This document shows, one piece after another, positions 1 through 8,159 of a stretch of 64,000 nucleotides of DNA (positions within the stretch are counted from its first letter, which is position 1; every line of letters begins with the position of its first letter). The position numbers and the translations under genes were made by a program. The notes beneath the pieces are model-generated. The model searched no databases, was not told where the DNA came from, and worked only from the letters and a program-made list of their open reading frames with translations. This stretch comes from Rahnella bonaserana (GTDB taxonomy: Bacteria; Pseudomonadota; Gammaproteobacteria; Enterobacterales; Enterobacteriaceae): contig NZ_JAFMOW010000062.1 in the NCBI RefSeq assembly GCF_019049675.1, positions 62,001 through 126,000 on the forward strand, written 5' to 3'.

Positions 1-85
1 GCATGGGAATAACTCCAATACTGTCATCAGATAAAAATAGCCATTTTTCGGTTAAATTAATGGCAAATAAATTTCATTGAATATT

Positions 86-103
86 GAGTGCTGAAAAGCA
101 CTC
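86..103 (-). terminator. Hairpin downstream of the first gene, possible terminator
   Basis: A perfect 7-bp stem GAGTGCT/AGCACTC closes on a GAAA loop just past the stop codon of the leftward gene that ends at 117. There is no strong T-run after it on the minus strand, so it may only be a weak or Rho-assisted terminator. Confidence 0.3.
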
Positions 104-116
104 AGGACAGCGGGGG

Positions 117-536
117 CTATTCTCTGTATCGGCAGAACTGAACTTCAGCGGGAGGCGCTATGACCGGCGGAGCAACCCAGTCCGCGGTGGTGACAGCTGT
201 ACTGGCATTGACGAGGATCACCGGCAAAGCAGGAACAACAGGCAGGGCAACAACAGGGGCAGAACCGCTGTCAGACTGGGTTCTTTCCGGTACACAATGC
301 TTCTCACACAACACCGACTGACTTTGCATATGCTCAGGGGAATCAGGCATTTGCATCGTGATATTATGCGCCATTGCGGAGTTTTCCACCGGCGGGCGCA
401 TGTCGCACTGATGGCTGGCGAGCGCCAGCTGGGAATTGAGGATCAGCCAGCACAACGCGAACAGCAACGCACTGACCCGCTTGCCGGGCAAGCGCAGTGA
501 ATGCATAAACTGTGAAATCGCGAAACGCACTGACAT
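117..536 (-). CDS. Small exported Met/His/Cys-rich protein, unknown function
   Basis: A 139-residue protein. The N-terminus has basic residues, then a hydrophobic stretch (VSALLFALCWLILNSQLALA), which looks like a signal peptide or anchor. The mature part opens with HQCDMRPP and carries further His, Met and Cys residues (AHNITMQMPD, LCEKHCVP), which could bind a metal; the tail is Pro/Val/Ala-rich. I chose the ATG at 536; the open frame extends to a TTG at 554 with no better ribosome site. I do not recognise a family with certainty; some small proteins beside copper genes look similar. The neighbour downstream of its promoter is a CorA-type channel on the same strand. Function is not known; the metal idea is inference from composition only. 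Confidence 0.6.
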   Translation of the reverse strand: MSVRFAISQFMHSLRLPGKRVSALLFALCWLILNSQLALASHQCDMRPPVENSAMAHNITMQMPDSPEHMQSQSVLCEKHCVPERTQSDSGSAPVVALPVVPALPVILVNASTAVTTADWVAPPVIAPPAEVQFCRYRE

Positions 537-647
537 GATGAATATTAATTCCAAAAGGAGAATGTGACCGAGTATATAAGGAAATAATGTGAAGAGGAAA
601 GAAAGAAACAGGGTTAGTCAAAACTAAATTGTCAGGAAAATTAAAGA

Positions 648-679
648 ATGCGAATAACAGCCGTTTCTGTTATTCGCAT
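648..679 (-). terminator. Rho-independent terminator of the CorA-type gene
   Basis: A perfect 13-bp stem, ATGCGAATAACAG with CTGTTATTCGCAT, lies 35 bases past the stop codon of the CorA-type gene and is followed on the minus strand by a T-rich stretch (TCTTTAATTTT). Confidence 0.6.
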
Positions 680-713
680 GTTAATTAACTTGCTGCTTCC
701 GGTGATAATAAAC

Positions 714-1721
714 TTAAAGCCAGCCGGATTTTTTGAGTTTCCAGTAAAGCCATCCGCAACCGACGACAGTCACACCCAGTGTTACCGGATATCCCCACCA
801 GTCGTCCAGCTCCGGCATATTTTTAAAGTTCATACCGTACAGACTGAAAATCACCGTCGGGATTGCCAGGATCGCCCCCCAGCCTGCCAGCCGCTGAACC
901 ACTTCATTCTGATGCACCGACACCAGCGCCAGATTGACGTGCATGGCGTTGGAGAGCATTTCGCGCACATCGTCGGTGGTGCGGATGACCTGATTGGCGT
1001 GGTCCTGTACGTCGCGGATATAGGCGCGCAGGCTTTTAGGCATCAGTTCTTCATAATGATGACTGAGCTGATTACAGATATCTTCCATGGGTACCGCGGA
1101 ATTGCGCAGCGATAGTAAGTCACGTCGCAGGCTGTAAACTTGCTGAACTGCATGCTGATTAAAGGTGTTCTGGAACATCATTTTTTCGATGGCATCAAAC
1201 TGCCCGGTATACTGATGCAAAATTTCCAGATAGTTATCAACGATGGAATCGAGCACGCAATACAGCGCATAAGCCGGCCCTTTACTCATCATTTCCGGGC
1301 GTTCTTCGGCATGTTTACGGATGTCTTTGTAACTGGATGAGGCACCGTGACGCACGGTGATCAGGAAGTTTTTGCCAAGAAAAAGGTGTGTCTCGCCGTA
1401 CTCGATGGTTTCATTCACTTTCTGCGCAGTGTGCGTGACGATAAAAAGGGATTCGCCGTATTGCTCGATCTTCGGCCGCTGATGGGCGGTCAGCGCATCT
1501 TCAATCGCCAGGTCGTGCAGGCCGAATTCTTCCTGAATGCTGCGCATGTAGGCGTCTTCAGGTTGCCATAATCCCAGCCAGACAAAGGTATCTGGTTCTT
1601 TCAGCACTTCGCTGATGTCTTCGACCGTCACATCCTGCAATCGCTTACCGTCGCGGTAAGCCACGCTGTTGATCACTGAATCACAGCTGGGTTTTTTATC
1701 TTCGTTGGAAATGGAATTCAT
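714..1721 (-). CDS. CorA-type divalent cation transporter (paralogue of CorA)
   Basis: A 335-residue member of the CorA metal ion transporter family, which forms pentameric inner-membrane channels for Mg2+ or Co2+ (some members export Zn2+). The long N-terminal part is the cytoplasmic funnel domain. Near the C-terminus are two membrane segments, the first ending in the family signature YGMNF followed by KNMPEL, and the protein ends in a short basic tail (WKLKKSGWL). The sequence differs clearly from the E. coli housekeeping CorA, so this is a second-type paralogue and the preferred ion cannot be read from sequence. It starts at the ATG at 1721 and is followed by a good terminator; it appears monocistronic. 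Confidence 0.93.
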   Translation of the reverse strand: MNSISNEDKKPSCDSVINSVAYRDGKRLQDVTVEDISEVLKEPDTFVWLGLWQPEDAYMRSIQEEFGLHDLAIEDALTAHQRPKIEQYGESLFIVTHTAQKVNETIEYGETHLFLGKNFLITVRHGASSSYKDIRKHAEERPEMMSKGPAYALYCVLDSIVDNYLEILHQYTGQFDAIEKMMFQNTFNQHAVQQVYSLRRDLLSLRNSAVPMEDICNQLSHHYEELMPKSLRAYIRDVQDHANQVIRTTDDVREMLSNAMHVNLALVSVHQNEVVQRLAGWGAILAIPTVIFSLYGMNFKNMPELDDWWGYPVTLGVTVVGCGWLYWKLKKSGWL

Positions 1722-1937
1722 GGTTTTACCCGATTGTTATTCAGACGAAAATCCCGCCCGCAGGCAGGATGATTTCAGTGTCTGAACAGAATAGCGCAGT
1801 CTGATAGAAAAGCGCTGACCGGGAATCTTAAAAGATGAATCACTTTGTAACGGTTATCCTGACAGATTTTTCATTGCCTGCCCGACCACGCCTTCTGATT
1901 TTATCTCTTCGCATTGATCCTGTTGTATGAACTTGCG

Positions 1938-3620
1938 TTACGGTGTCACGCCGGACGTGGTTTGTACTTTCACATCTGGCGTCGCCGCCGGACCAAACAC
2001 GGTATAGGTCGGCAAATCAACGTTCTGATAGGGTTCCCAGCCGCCGCCCAGCGCTTTATACAATGACACCAGGTCGGTGCTGGTTTTCACTTTCGCTTCA
2101 GCGGATTGCTGATGCGCCTGCGCCAGCTGACGTTGTGCATCAAGCACGTTGATGAACGTCGATAGCCCCTGGCGGTAACTGTCGCTGGCCAGATCAAACG
2201 CGGTTTGTAACGCTTCAGTTGTCTGGTCTAAACCGCTGACCTGATCCTGATCGGTACGGTAATTCACCAGCGCATTATCGACATCCTGTAACGCAGTCAG
2301 CACGGTCTGACGGTAATTCAGCGCTGCATTGGCCTGTTGCGCACGGGAAAGATGCACGCTGGACACCAGACGACCGCCCTGGAAAATCGGCAGGGAAATC
2401 TGCGGGCCAAACGAGTAGAAATGGCTGCTCCAGTTATCGAGATAACTCACGTCGGTATTACGCATACCGAACTGTCCGGTCAGGGAAATACTCGGGAAAA
2501 GCTGTGCGACGGAAACCCCGATATTGGCAGTCGCTGCGTGTAAATCCGCTTCGGCTTTACGCACGTCCGGACGACGGCGGGCCAGCTGTGACGGCACGCC
2601 GACCGGCACGGCAGCGGGCAGGGCAGGCATCGGTTTCGGCGCGGAAAGTTCAGCATCCAGCGAGCCCGGTGTCTGACCGAGTAACACCGCCAGTCCGTTC
2701 ATCGCCTGACGTTCCTGTGCCTGATATTGCGGCAACTGAGCGCGCAAAGATCCTAACTGCGCACGGGCATTTTCAACATCTAATTGGGGAGAGAGCCCGT
2801 TCTGCTGACGGTTTTGCGTCAGATCTAACGTTTGCTGCGCCACGTCGATTTGCGTCTGAATGGCGGCTGTCACACTTTGCGCGCCACGCAGTTGCAGATA
2901 AGCACGTGCGACTTCCGCTTCCAGCGACACCAGTGCATCGTTGCGCTGTTCGATGGAAGACTGAGTCTGCGCGTTTGCGGCTTCGACCTGACGGCGCGTG
3001 CCGCCAAATAAATCCAGTTCCCAGCTGGCGTCGAAACTGCCCTGATACAAGTTCACCGGGCGGGTGGCGGTATCAATGGCACCGGACGCTTCCGGACCAA
3101 GTTCGTTGAGCTGCTGGGATGCGCCGCTGGAATCGAGAATACCTTTCAGGCCGAGCTGCTGACGCGTCATTTTCGCGCTGCCCTGCACTGAAGGCAGCCA
3201 CGCACCTTCGGCCTGTTTCACCTGCTCACGGGCACCGGCGATACGCAATACCGCCTGTTGCAGGGAGATATTCCCGGCAATGGCGCGGGTGATCAGACTG
3301 TCGAGCTGCGGATCGTTAAACGCTTTCCACCACAACGGATTCGGCTCAGAAGGCAGGGCAATTGACGCGCCGTCTTTGTCTTTCGGAGGAGTCATATCGT
3401 TATACGCGGTCGGAGTCACCGGGTTGGGCTTCTGGTAATCCGGGCCAACAGAGCATGCTGCTAATACCAGCGTTAATGTCGAGAGTGTCAGGAAACGGGT
3501 GCCTGTATGCAAAACCCCCTCCCGGCCTCCCCCTTCGCAGGGGGAGGAGCAGGAAGGCATCACGGATGGCTGAATTCTCAGAGTAGAGCTTTTCTTGTTC
3601 AACTTAATGTGCTCCGGCAT
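1938..3620 (-). CDS. Outer-membrane efflux lipoprotein, NodT/OprM family
   Basis: A 560-residue TolC-like outer-membrane channel, third gene of a tripartite drug-efflux operon. The lipobox LVLAAC is followed by SVGPDYQKP, the usual start of mature NodT/OprM proteins, so Cys should be lipidated. Two OEP repeats follow, with paired coiled-coil segments and an RRPDVRKAEADL motif typical of the family. The frame begins at an ATG that overlaps the MFS stop codon by 17 bases. The signal-peptide region is odd: about 40 residues precede the hydrophobic core, and part of this (SSPCEGGGREGV) is the translation of a dispersed palindromic repeat (3526-3547). An alternative TTG start just after the repeat, with GGGAGGGGG ahead of it, would give a normal-length signal peptide. 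Confidence 0.92.
   Translation of the reverse strand: MPEHIKLNKKSSTLRIQPSVMPSCSSPCEGGGREGVLHTGTRFLTLSTLTLVLAACSVGPDYQKPNPVTPTAYNDMTPPKDKDGASIALPSEPNPLWWKAFNDPQLDSLITRAIAGNISLQQAVLRIAGAREQVKQAEGAWLPSVQGSAKMTRQQLGLKGILDSSGASQQLNELGPEASGAIDTATRPVNLYQGSFDASWELDLFGGTRRQVEAANAQTQSSIEQRNDALVSLEAEVARAYLQLRGAQSVTAAIQTQIDVAQQTLDLTQNRQQNGLSPQLDVENARAQLGSLRAQLPQYQAQERQAMNGLAVLLGQTPGSLDAELSAPKPMPALPAAVPVGVPSQLARRRPDVRKAEADLHAATANIGVSVAQLFPSISLTGQFGMRNTDVSYLDNWSSHFYSFGPQISLPIFQGGRLVSSVHLSRAQQANAALNYRQTVLTALQDVDNALVNYRTDQDQVSGLDQTTEALQTAFDLASDSYRQGLSTFINVLDAQRQLAQAHQQSAEAKVKTSTDLVSLYKALGGGWEPYQNVDLPTYTVFGPAATPDVKVQTTSGVTP
3526..3547. repeat. Dispersed palindromic repeat inside the lipoprotein gene
   Basis: An 8-bp stem CCTCCCCC/GGGGGAGG closes on a TTCGCA loop. 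The same 22-base unit with a single mismatch is present at 38319-38340 in an intergenic position, with unrelated flanks. Here it lies within the 5' part of an open reading frame and keeps the frame open. Confidence 0.7.
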
Positions 3621-5172
3621 TACCTTCGCTCTTAACTGGCGAAAGCAGGAAACAAAACGGGATCAAAATAACGGCGACGATGGCGCAATAACCGAACACA
3701 TCGATGTAAGCCAGAATGCGCGATTGCGAAATCATCTCCTGATACATGCGCACGGTCGCCAGCTGCATCGGGTCGCCGACGATGTGGGCGAAATCACGAA
3801 TAGCCTCGGCGCTTTTGCTGACCGCCTGATTAAACTGTTCGTTGAGCGGCGACATGTTATGCACCATATGGGCGCTGTGTGCCTGCGTTCGTTCAGTCAC
3901 ACCGGCAGTCGCCAGCGAAATACCAATCGACCCCGCAACGTTACGGAACATGGTAAACAGCGCGGCGGCGTCGGCGTTCATTTTTTGCGGGATGGTAATA
4001 AATGCAATAGTCGTCAGCGGCACAAACAGGAAACCGAGGCCTATCGACTGCGCACTGCGATACATCACCAGCGTGGTGAAATCGACATTCGGTGTCAGCG
4101 TCGCCGAATAGATAAACGAAGCTGCCAGCAGGAAGAAACCGAACGCAATGATGTAACGCGTCTGCACGACGGGCATCAGTTTCAGCACCAGTGGTATCGA
4201 CAGCACGATCAGTATCGCGCCCGGCGACATCACCAGCCCGGAAAGCGTGGCGGTATACCCCAGCTGCTGTTGCGCCAGTTGCGGGATCACCACAGAGCTG
4301 CCGTACAGAATCATCGCCATCCCGGCCATCAGCAGACCCGCCACGGCGAAGTTTTTATCCTTCATACAGCGCAAATCGACCACCGGTTTTTTGGCGTACA
4401 GCAACCAGTAAATCGCCCCGACAATCCCGGTCGCGGCCAGCACGGCGAAGGTCACGATGAAGCCGGACTTAAACCAGTCGTCATCCTCACCACGGTCCAT
4501 CATCACCTGTAAGCACCCTAAGCCCAGCGCAATCAGCCCGATACCGATGTAATCAATACTGAGCTTGCCTTTGGCCTTACGCTCCCACGGTGGATCTTCC
4601 AGCAACTGATAAATCGCCAGCAGGGCGATAATGCCCACCGGAATGTTGATCAGAAACACCCAGCGCCAGCTGAAGTTATCGGTGATGTAACCGCCCAGCG
4701 TCGGGCCGACAACCGGCGCGACAATGATGGCAATCGAAGACAGACCAAATGCCTTGCCGCGATCTTCCGGTTTGAAGTAATCGAGCAGAACCGATTGCTG
4801 AATTGGCTGCAAACCACCGCCGAAAAAGCCCTGCAAAATGCGGAACAGGATCATCTGCCACAGTTCGGTGGCGATGCCGCACAGGAAAGAGCATACGGTG
4901 AACATACCAATACAAATCAGGAAGTAGGTTTTGCGGCCCATGACGCGGCTGAGAAACGCAGAAATAGGCAGCACGATACCGTTCGCCACCAGATACGACG
5001 TCAGTACCCAGGTCGATTCATCATAACTGGAGGACAGCGAACCGGCGACGTGCGGCAGCGCCACGTTGACGATGGTGGTGTCCAGGATTTCCATGAACAC
5101 CGCAATGGTTACAACGGCGGCAACTGCCCACGGATTGGCCTTGGGTTTCCAGTAGCTGCGATCTTCATTCAT
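3604..5172 (-). CDS. DHA2-family (EmrB-like) 14-TM drug exporter
   Basis: A 522-residue major facilitator of the DHA2/EmrB type, which exports drugs in exchange for protons through a periplasmic adaptor and an outer-membrane channel. It shows the family motif near TM1 (LDTTIVNVALPHVAGSL) and the motif C-like stretch in TM5 (GPTLGGYITD), with 14 hydrophobic segments. Length is standard for the family. Its ATG overlaps the adaptor stop codon by four bases (ATGA), and its own end overlaps the outer-membrane lipoprotein start, so the three genes are translationally coupled. Substrates are not predictable; no regulator gene is adjacent. Confidence 0.95.
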   Translation of the reverse strand: MNEDRSYWKPKANPWAVAAVVTIAVFMEILDTTIVNVALPHVAGSLSSSYDESTWVLTSYLVANGIVLPISAFLSRVMGRKTYFLICIGMFTVCSFLCGIATELWQMILFRILQGFFGGGLQPIQQSVLLDYFKPEDRGKAFGLSSIAIIVAPVVGPTLGGYITDNFSWRWVFLINIPVGIIALLAIYQLLEDPPWERKAKGKLSIDYIGIGLIALGLGCLQVMMDRGEDDDWFKSGFIVTFAVLAATGIVGAIYWLLYAKKPVVDLRCMKDKNFAVAGLLMAGMAMILYGSSVVIPQLAQQQLGYTATLSGLVMSPGAILIVLSIPLVLKLMPVVQTRYIIAFGFFLLAASFIYSATLTPNVDFTTLVMYRSAQSIGLGFLFVPLTTIAFITIPQKMNADAAALFTMFRNVAGSIGISLATAGVTERTQAHSAHMVHNMSPLNEQFNQAVSKSAEAIRDFAHIVGDPMQLATVRMYQEMISQSRILAYIDVFGYCAIVAVILIPFCFLLSPVKSEGNAGAH

Positions 5173-6380
5173 TCGACGGTCACCGTCGGTTCGACTGACA
5201 GACCCAGCGGCAGGTGATGATTTTCATCCAGACCGCTGTCGATGACGATTTTCACCGGCACGCGCTGAACAATTTTCACGTAGTTACCGGTGGCATTTTC
5301 AGCCGGGAAGGCCGAGAAGCGCGAGCCGGTGCCTTGCTGAATACTGTCAACGTGGCCGTGAAGTTTGATGTCCGGGAAGGCATCAACGGTGATTTCCACT
5401 TTATTGCCGGGACGCATACGTTCGAGTTGTGATTCTTTATAGTTAGCGGCGATCCAGATATCTTTCGACACCACGGAGAACAGCGAAGTACCGGCCTGAA
5501 CCAGCGTGCCGAGCTGCACATTACGCTTGGTGACATAGCCGTCGAACGGTGCCCGAACCTGCGCATAGGAAAGATTCAGCGTGGCAGTTTCCAGCTGGGC
5601 TTTCGCCTGCTCAACCTGTTGCTGGCGCGCCTCAACGTTAGTTTCGGCCTGACGGATATTCAGCTGCACCTGCGCGGCAACCTGCACCTGCGCTTTGGCA
5701 TTTTCCAGATCAGCCGTTGCAGAACGTACCTGCGCATTGGATGTATCAATATTTTGTTGGGTGGTGGCACGTGGATCGACACCGCGCTGGCGGCGGAAAT
5801 CCGCGGTGGCATTCAGCAAGTTGGCTTCCGCACGGGTTTGCTGGGCTTTTGCCTGCGCCAGCTGCGCCGGATATTGCACTTTCGCCAGGTCGTACTGCGC
5901 CTGCGCCTGATGCAACTGGGCGACGGCCAGACCGAGCTGCGCCTGTGCCTGATCGCGTTGCGCGGTGGCGTCACGCGGATCAATCTCGACCAGCAGATCG
6001 CCTTTTTTGACGAACTGGTTATCTTTCACCGCCAGTTTCGTGACATAACCGGCGATTTTCGGTGCGATGGTCACGGCATCGCCTTCGGTGAAGGCGTCAT
6101 CGGTGCTTATCTGATCTTTGGTCATCAGCCACCAGACCAGCGACACCACCACCATCACTACCACGACAATCCCGAGGATGATCAGTGGCTTCTTGCCCGG
6201 ACCTTTACGCTTTTCCTCGTTATCCTGATTGTCGTTATCGGACTCTTTATCGGACCCTTTCTGGTCTTTAGTGTCTTGCTTGTAACCTTCTCCTGATTTG
6301 ACCTGGCTGGAATCGAGTTCTGAGTGTGCGTCTTCAGACGCGGAAGGCTTGTTGTTTTTTTCGTTTGTCATAATGCTCAT
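5169..6380 (-). CDS. HlyD/EmrA-family membrane fusion protein
   Basis: The periplasmic adaptor of the efflux operon, about 400 residues. A very acidic and polar N-terminal cytoplasmic tail (KSGEGYKQDTKDQKGSDKES) precedes one membrane anchor (PLIILGIVVVVMVVVSLVWWL). Then come the first half of the biotinyl-lipoyl domain (ISTDDAFTEGDAVTIAPKIAG), a long alpha-helical hairpin rich in Gln and Ala, and the second half (APFDGYVTKRNVQLGTLVQAG). The tail is longer than in E. coli EmrA. The frame can start at ATG 6380 or ATG 6371 (GATGAG lies just upstream of the latter); a TTG at 6410 is unlikely. First gene of the operon adaptor - MFS - outer-membrane lipoprotein. Confidence 0.93.
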   Translation of the reverse strand: MSIMTNEKNNKPSASEDAHSELDSSQVKSGEGYKQDTKDQKGSDKESDNDNQDNEEKRKGPGKKPLIILGIVVVVMVVVSLVWWLMTKDQISTDDAFTEGDAVTIAPKIAGYVTKLAVKDNQFVKKGDLLVEIDPRDATAQRDQAQAQLGLAVAQLHQAQAQYDLAKVQYPAQLAQAKAQQTRAEANLLNATADFRRQRGVDPRATTQQNIDTSNAQVRSATADLENAKAQVQVAAQVQLNIRQAETNVEARQQQVEQAKAQLETATLNLSYAQVRAPFDGYVTKRNVQLGTLVQAGTSLFSVVSKDIWIAANYKESQLERMRPGNKVEITVDAFPDIKLHGHVDSIQQGTGSRFSAFPAENATGNYVKIVQRVPVKIVIDSGLDENHHLPLGLSVEPTVTVE

Positions 6381-6635
6381 CTGATTATCGGTGCGCGCGC
6401 GCCGGAACAAAGAAATCTTGTTTTAAGCTAGATTGTATTGATGTAAATGCAAGTAAATATAGGTCAATAAACCTCAGCGAGAGCACGAAGATCCAAACCA
6501 TAGGGAAGGTCTTAAAATGACGAAATGGGTTATACTGCGGAGCTGGTATTTGTATTTATCAAATAAATTTGATTCTTTGCTTCAGGAAATTCTTGTGATC
6601 ACTTCCCAAAAACATCTGCTCCGCAGGAGCAAACC

Positions 6636-7547
6636 ATGAGCCGTCCAGCGCCTTCCTATAAAGGCCTGACGCGCATTGCCTCGCTGGTATCCTTGTGTGT
6701 GGCGCTGGTTCTGGTCTGCGTAAAAGTCTGGGCATGGGCCGCAACCGGATCGATTGCATTGCTGACCTCAGCGGCTGACGGACTGGTCGATGTGCTCGCT
6801 TCGATGGTGACATTAATCGGTGTGCGCTATGCCATCCGGCCGGCAGATAAAGGCCATCGGTACGGGCACGGTAAAGCCGAAGCGGTCGCGGCCTTTGTTC
6901 AGGCGTTGCTGCTGGGTGCGGCGGGGCTGGTGCTGGGCGGTGAATCCATCGGACGTATCATCAATCCTGAACCTCTGGCGCAACTTGGTTTGGGGATTTG
7001 GGTCATCATCGGCAGCTCCCTGGCGGCCACCGGTTTAGTGCTGATGCAAACGTACGTGGTGAAACGCACGGGTTCCACTGCCATTGCCGCTGACCGCGCG
7101 CACTACGTCACGGATGTCGCGGTGAATATCGCCGTCCTGCTGGCGCTGGTGTTCGAACGTTACTTCGGCTGGACGCGTTCCGACTCCATTGGCGCATTGC
7201 TGATTTCATTCTACATGCTCTGGAACGCCCGCGGCATGGCGGCAGACGCACTGAAACAATTACTGGACAGGGAACTGAGTGCTGATGACCGTAAGCGTGT
7301 CAAAGCGGCGGTATTAAGTGTCGAAGGCGTTCGAGGCGTTCACGACATCCGTACCCGCAACGGCGGCGACCGCGTGTTTGTCGAGTTCCACGTTGAGGTC
7401 GATGGCGCCCTGACGGTTGATATCGGACATGATATTGGTGATGCAGCTGAAATGGCGGTAAGCAAACTGTTCAAGTCAGCGGATGTGACAGCACATCTGG
7501 AGCCGGACGGAATTGATGACGATCGGTTAGATAATTTATTGCACTAA
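6636..7547 (+). CDS. CDF-family divalent metal cation exporter (FieF/YiiP-like)
   Basis: A 303-residue cation diffusion facilitator that should exchange Zn2+ or Fe2+ for protons across the inner membrane. The transport-site residues are in place: ADGLVDV in TM2 (the two Asp of the YiiP site) and HYVTDV in TM5 (His and Asp). The family sequences GHGKAEA and LLDREL are also present, followed by the C-terminal cytoplasmic domain with several His residues. A GCAGGAGC ribosome site precedes the ATG. Overall sequence is FieF-like, but the gene is not next to cpxP or pfkA as fieF is in E. coli, so it may be a paralogue. Confidence 0.92.
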   Translation: MSRPAPSYKGLTRIASLVSLCVALVLVCVKVWAWAATGSIALLTSAADGLVDVLASMVTLIGVRYAIRPADKGHRYGHGKAEAVAAFVQALLLGAAGLVLGGESIGRIINPEPLAQLGLGIWVIIGSSLAATGLVLMQTYVVKRTGSTAIAADRAHYVTDVAVNIAVLLALVFERYFGWTRSDSIGALLISFYMLWNARGMAADALKQLLDRELSADDRKRVKAAVLSVEGVRGVHDIRTRNGGDRVFVEFHVEVDGALTVDIGHDIGDAAEMAVSKLFKSADVTAHLEPDGIDDDRLDNLLH

Positions 7548-7557
7548 GGTTTAGGCA

Positions 7558-8064
7558 TTGGGTTGCCACCCAAACTGGCCTTAAGGTCAAGACCGTGGGC
7601 GTCGGCCCACACCGACCAGAGACCCGGTAACGCGCGGGCCTCTGGACTCCGCGCTTTTTCACTGCGCGCTATCGCTGGAACGACGAACATGTTCTGGTGC
7701 ATTGGTGAGTGGCGCAAAATGTCATCGCTGCGCGATTCCCGAGTTTCAGGTTTCGAGCCTCGGGTCTCGAACCATTCACTCGGTGCCATTTTTGATCACG
7801 CCAATCCACTGTTCTAAAAGATAAAAACAGTCTTCCTTTGATTTTAAGATCGTGCGGGCGATTCAGAAATCTTGCTGAACGGAGCGGCCTGGAGACCAAA
7901 GGCTTCAGGACCGAGAGAAGGAACCGCGCAGCGGCAAGATTTCCAGCCTGTCGCTGCGATACCTGAAACATAGCCAGCGAGCGGAGCGCGCAGTGAAAGA
8001 GCCGGAGATTCCTAAGAGGCGCGGCGATAGGCGCCTCTTAGGGCCAGTTTGGGTGGCAACCCAA
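7558..8064. repeat. 507-bp non-coding element bounded by 23-bp inverted repeats
   Basis: The ends 7558-7580 (TTGGGTTGCC...) and 8042-8064 (...GGCAACCCAA) are perfect 23-bp inverted repeats. Inside, further inverted sequence is visible: TTTTTCACTGCGCGC near 7659 faces GCGCGCAGTGAAAGAG near 7986. There is a GTGGGC/GCCCAC hairpin at 7595-7610 and a perfect 12-bp hairpin CCTAAGAGGCGC at 8011-8042. Reading frames inside on both strands are repeat-derived, without family resemblance, and are not called genes. No transposase and no clear target duplication are seen. It fills most of the gap between the metal exporter and phoA. It may be a non-autonomous mobile element or a large interspersed repeat. 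Confidence 0.7.
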
Positions 8065-8159
8065 GGTGTTGACGTTAGCAGCGTTCAATGCAACTGAGAA
8101 GCCGAAACTCACTCAATCCTGTTTAAAGGTTCCAAAGGGATATCCCCTTTGAAAAACCA

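Noticed and set aside
3595-4512. 305-codon plus-strand frame opposite the MFS gene
   Set aside because: It is the His/Arg/Gln-rich shadow of a clear membrane transporter gene on the other strand. The same holds for long frames opposite phoA (9024-9605), edd (23152-24117), efeO/efeB (27579-28349) and the FUSC gene (18056-18982).
7471-7971. Open frames of 60-100 codons on both strands inside the 507-bp element
   Set aside because: They are Arg/Pro/Ser-rich translations of inverted-repeat DNA, lack ribosome sites and family resemblance, and overlap each other on both strands.
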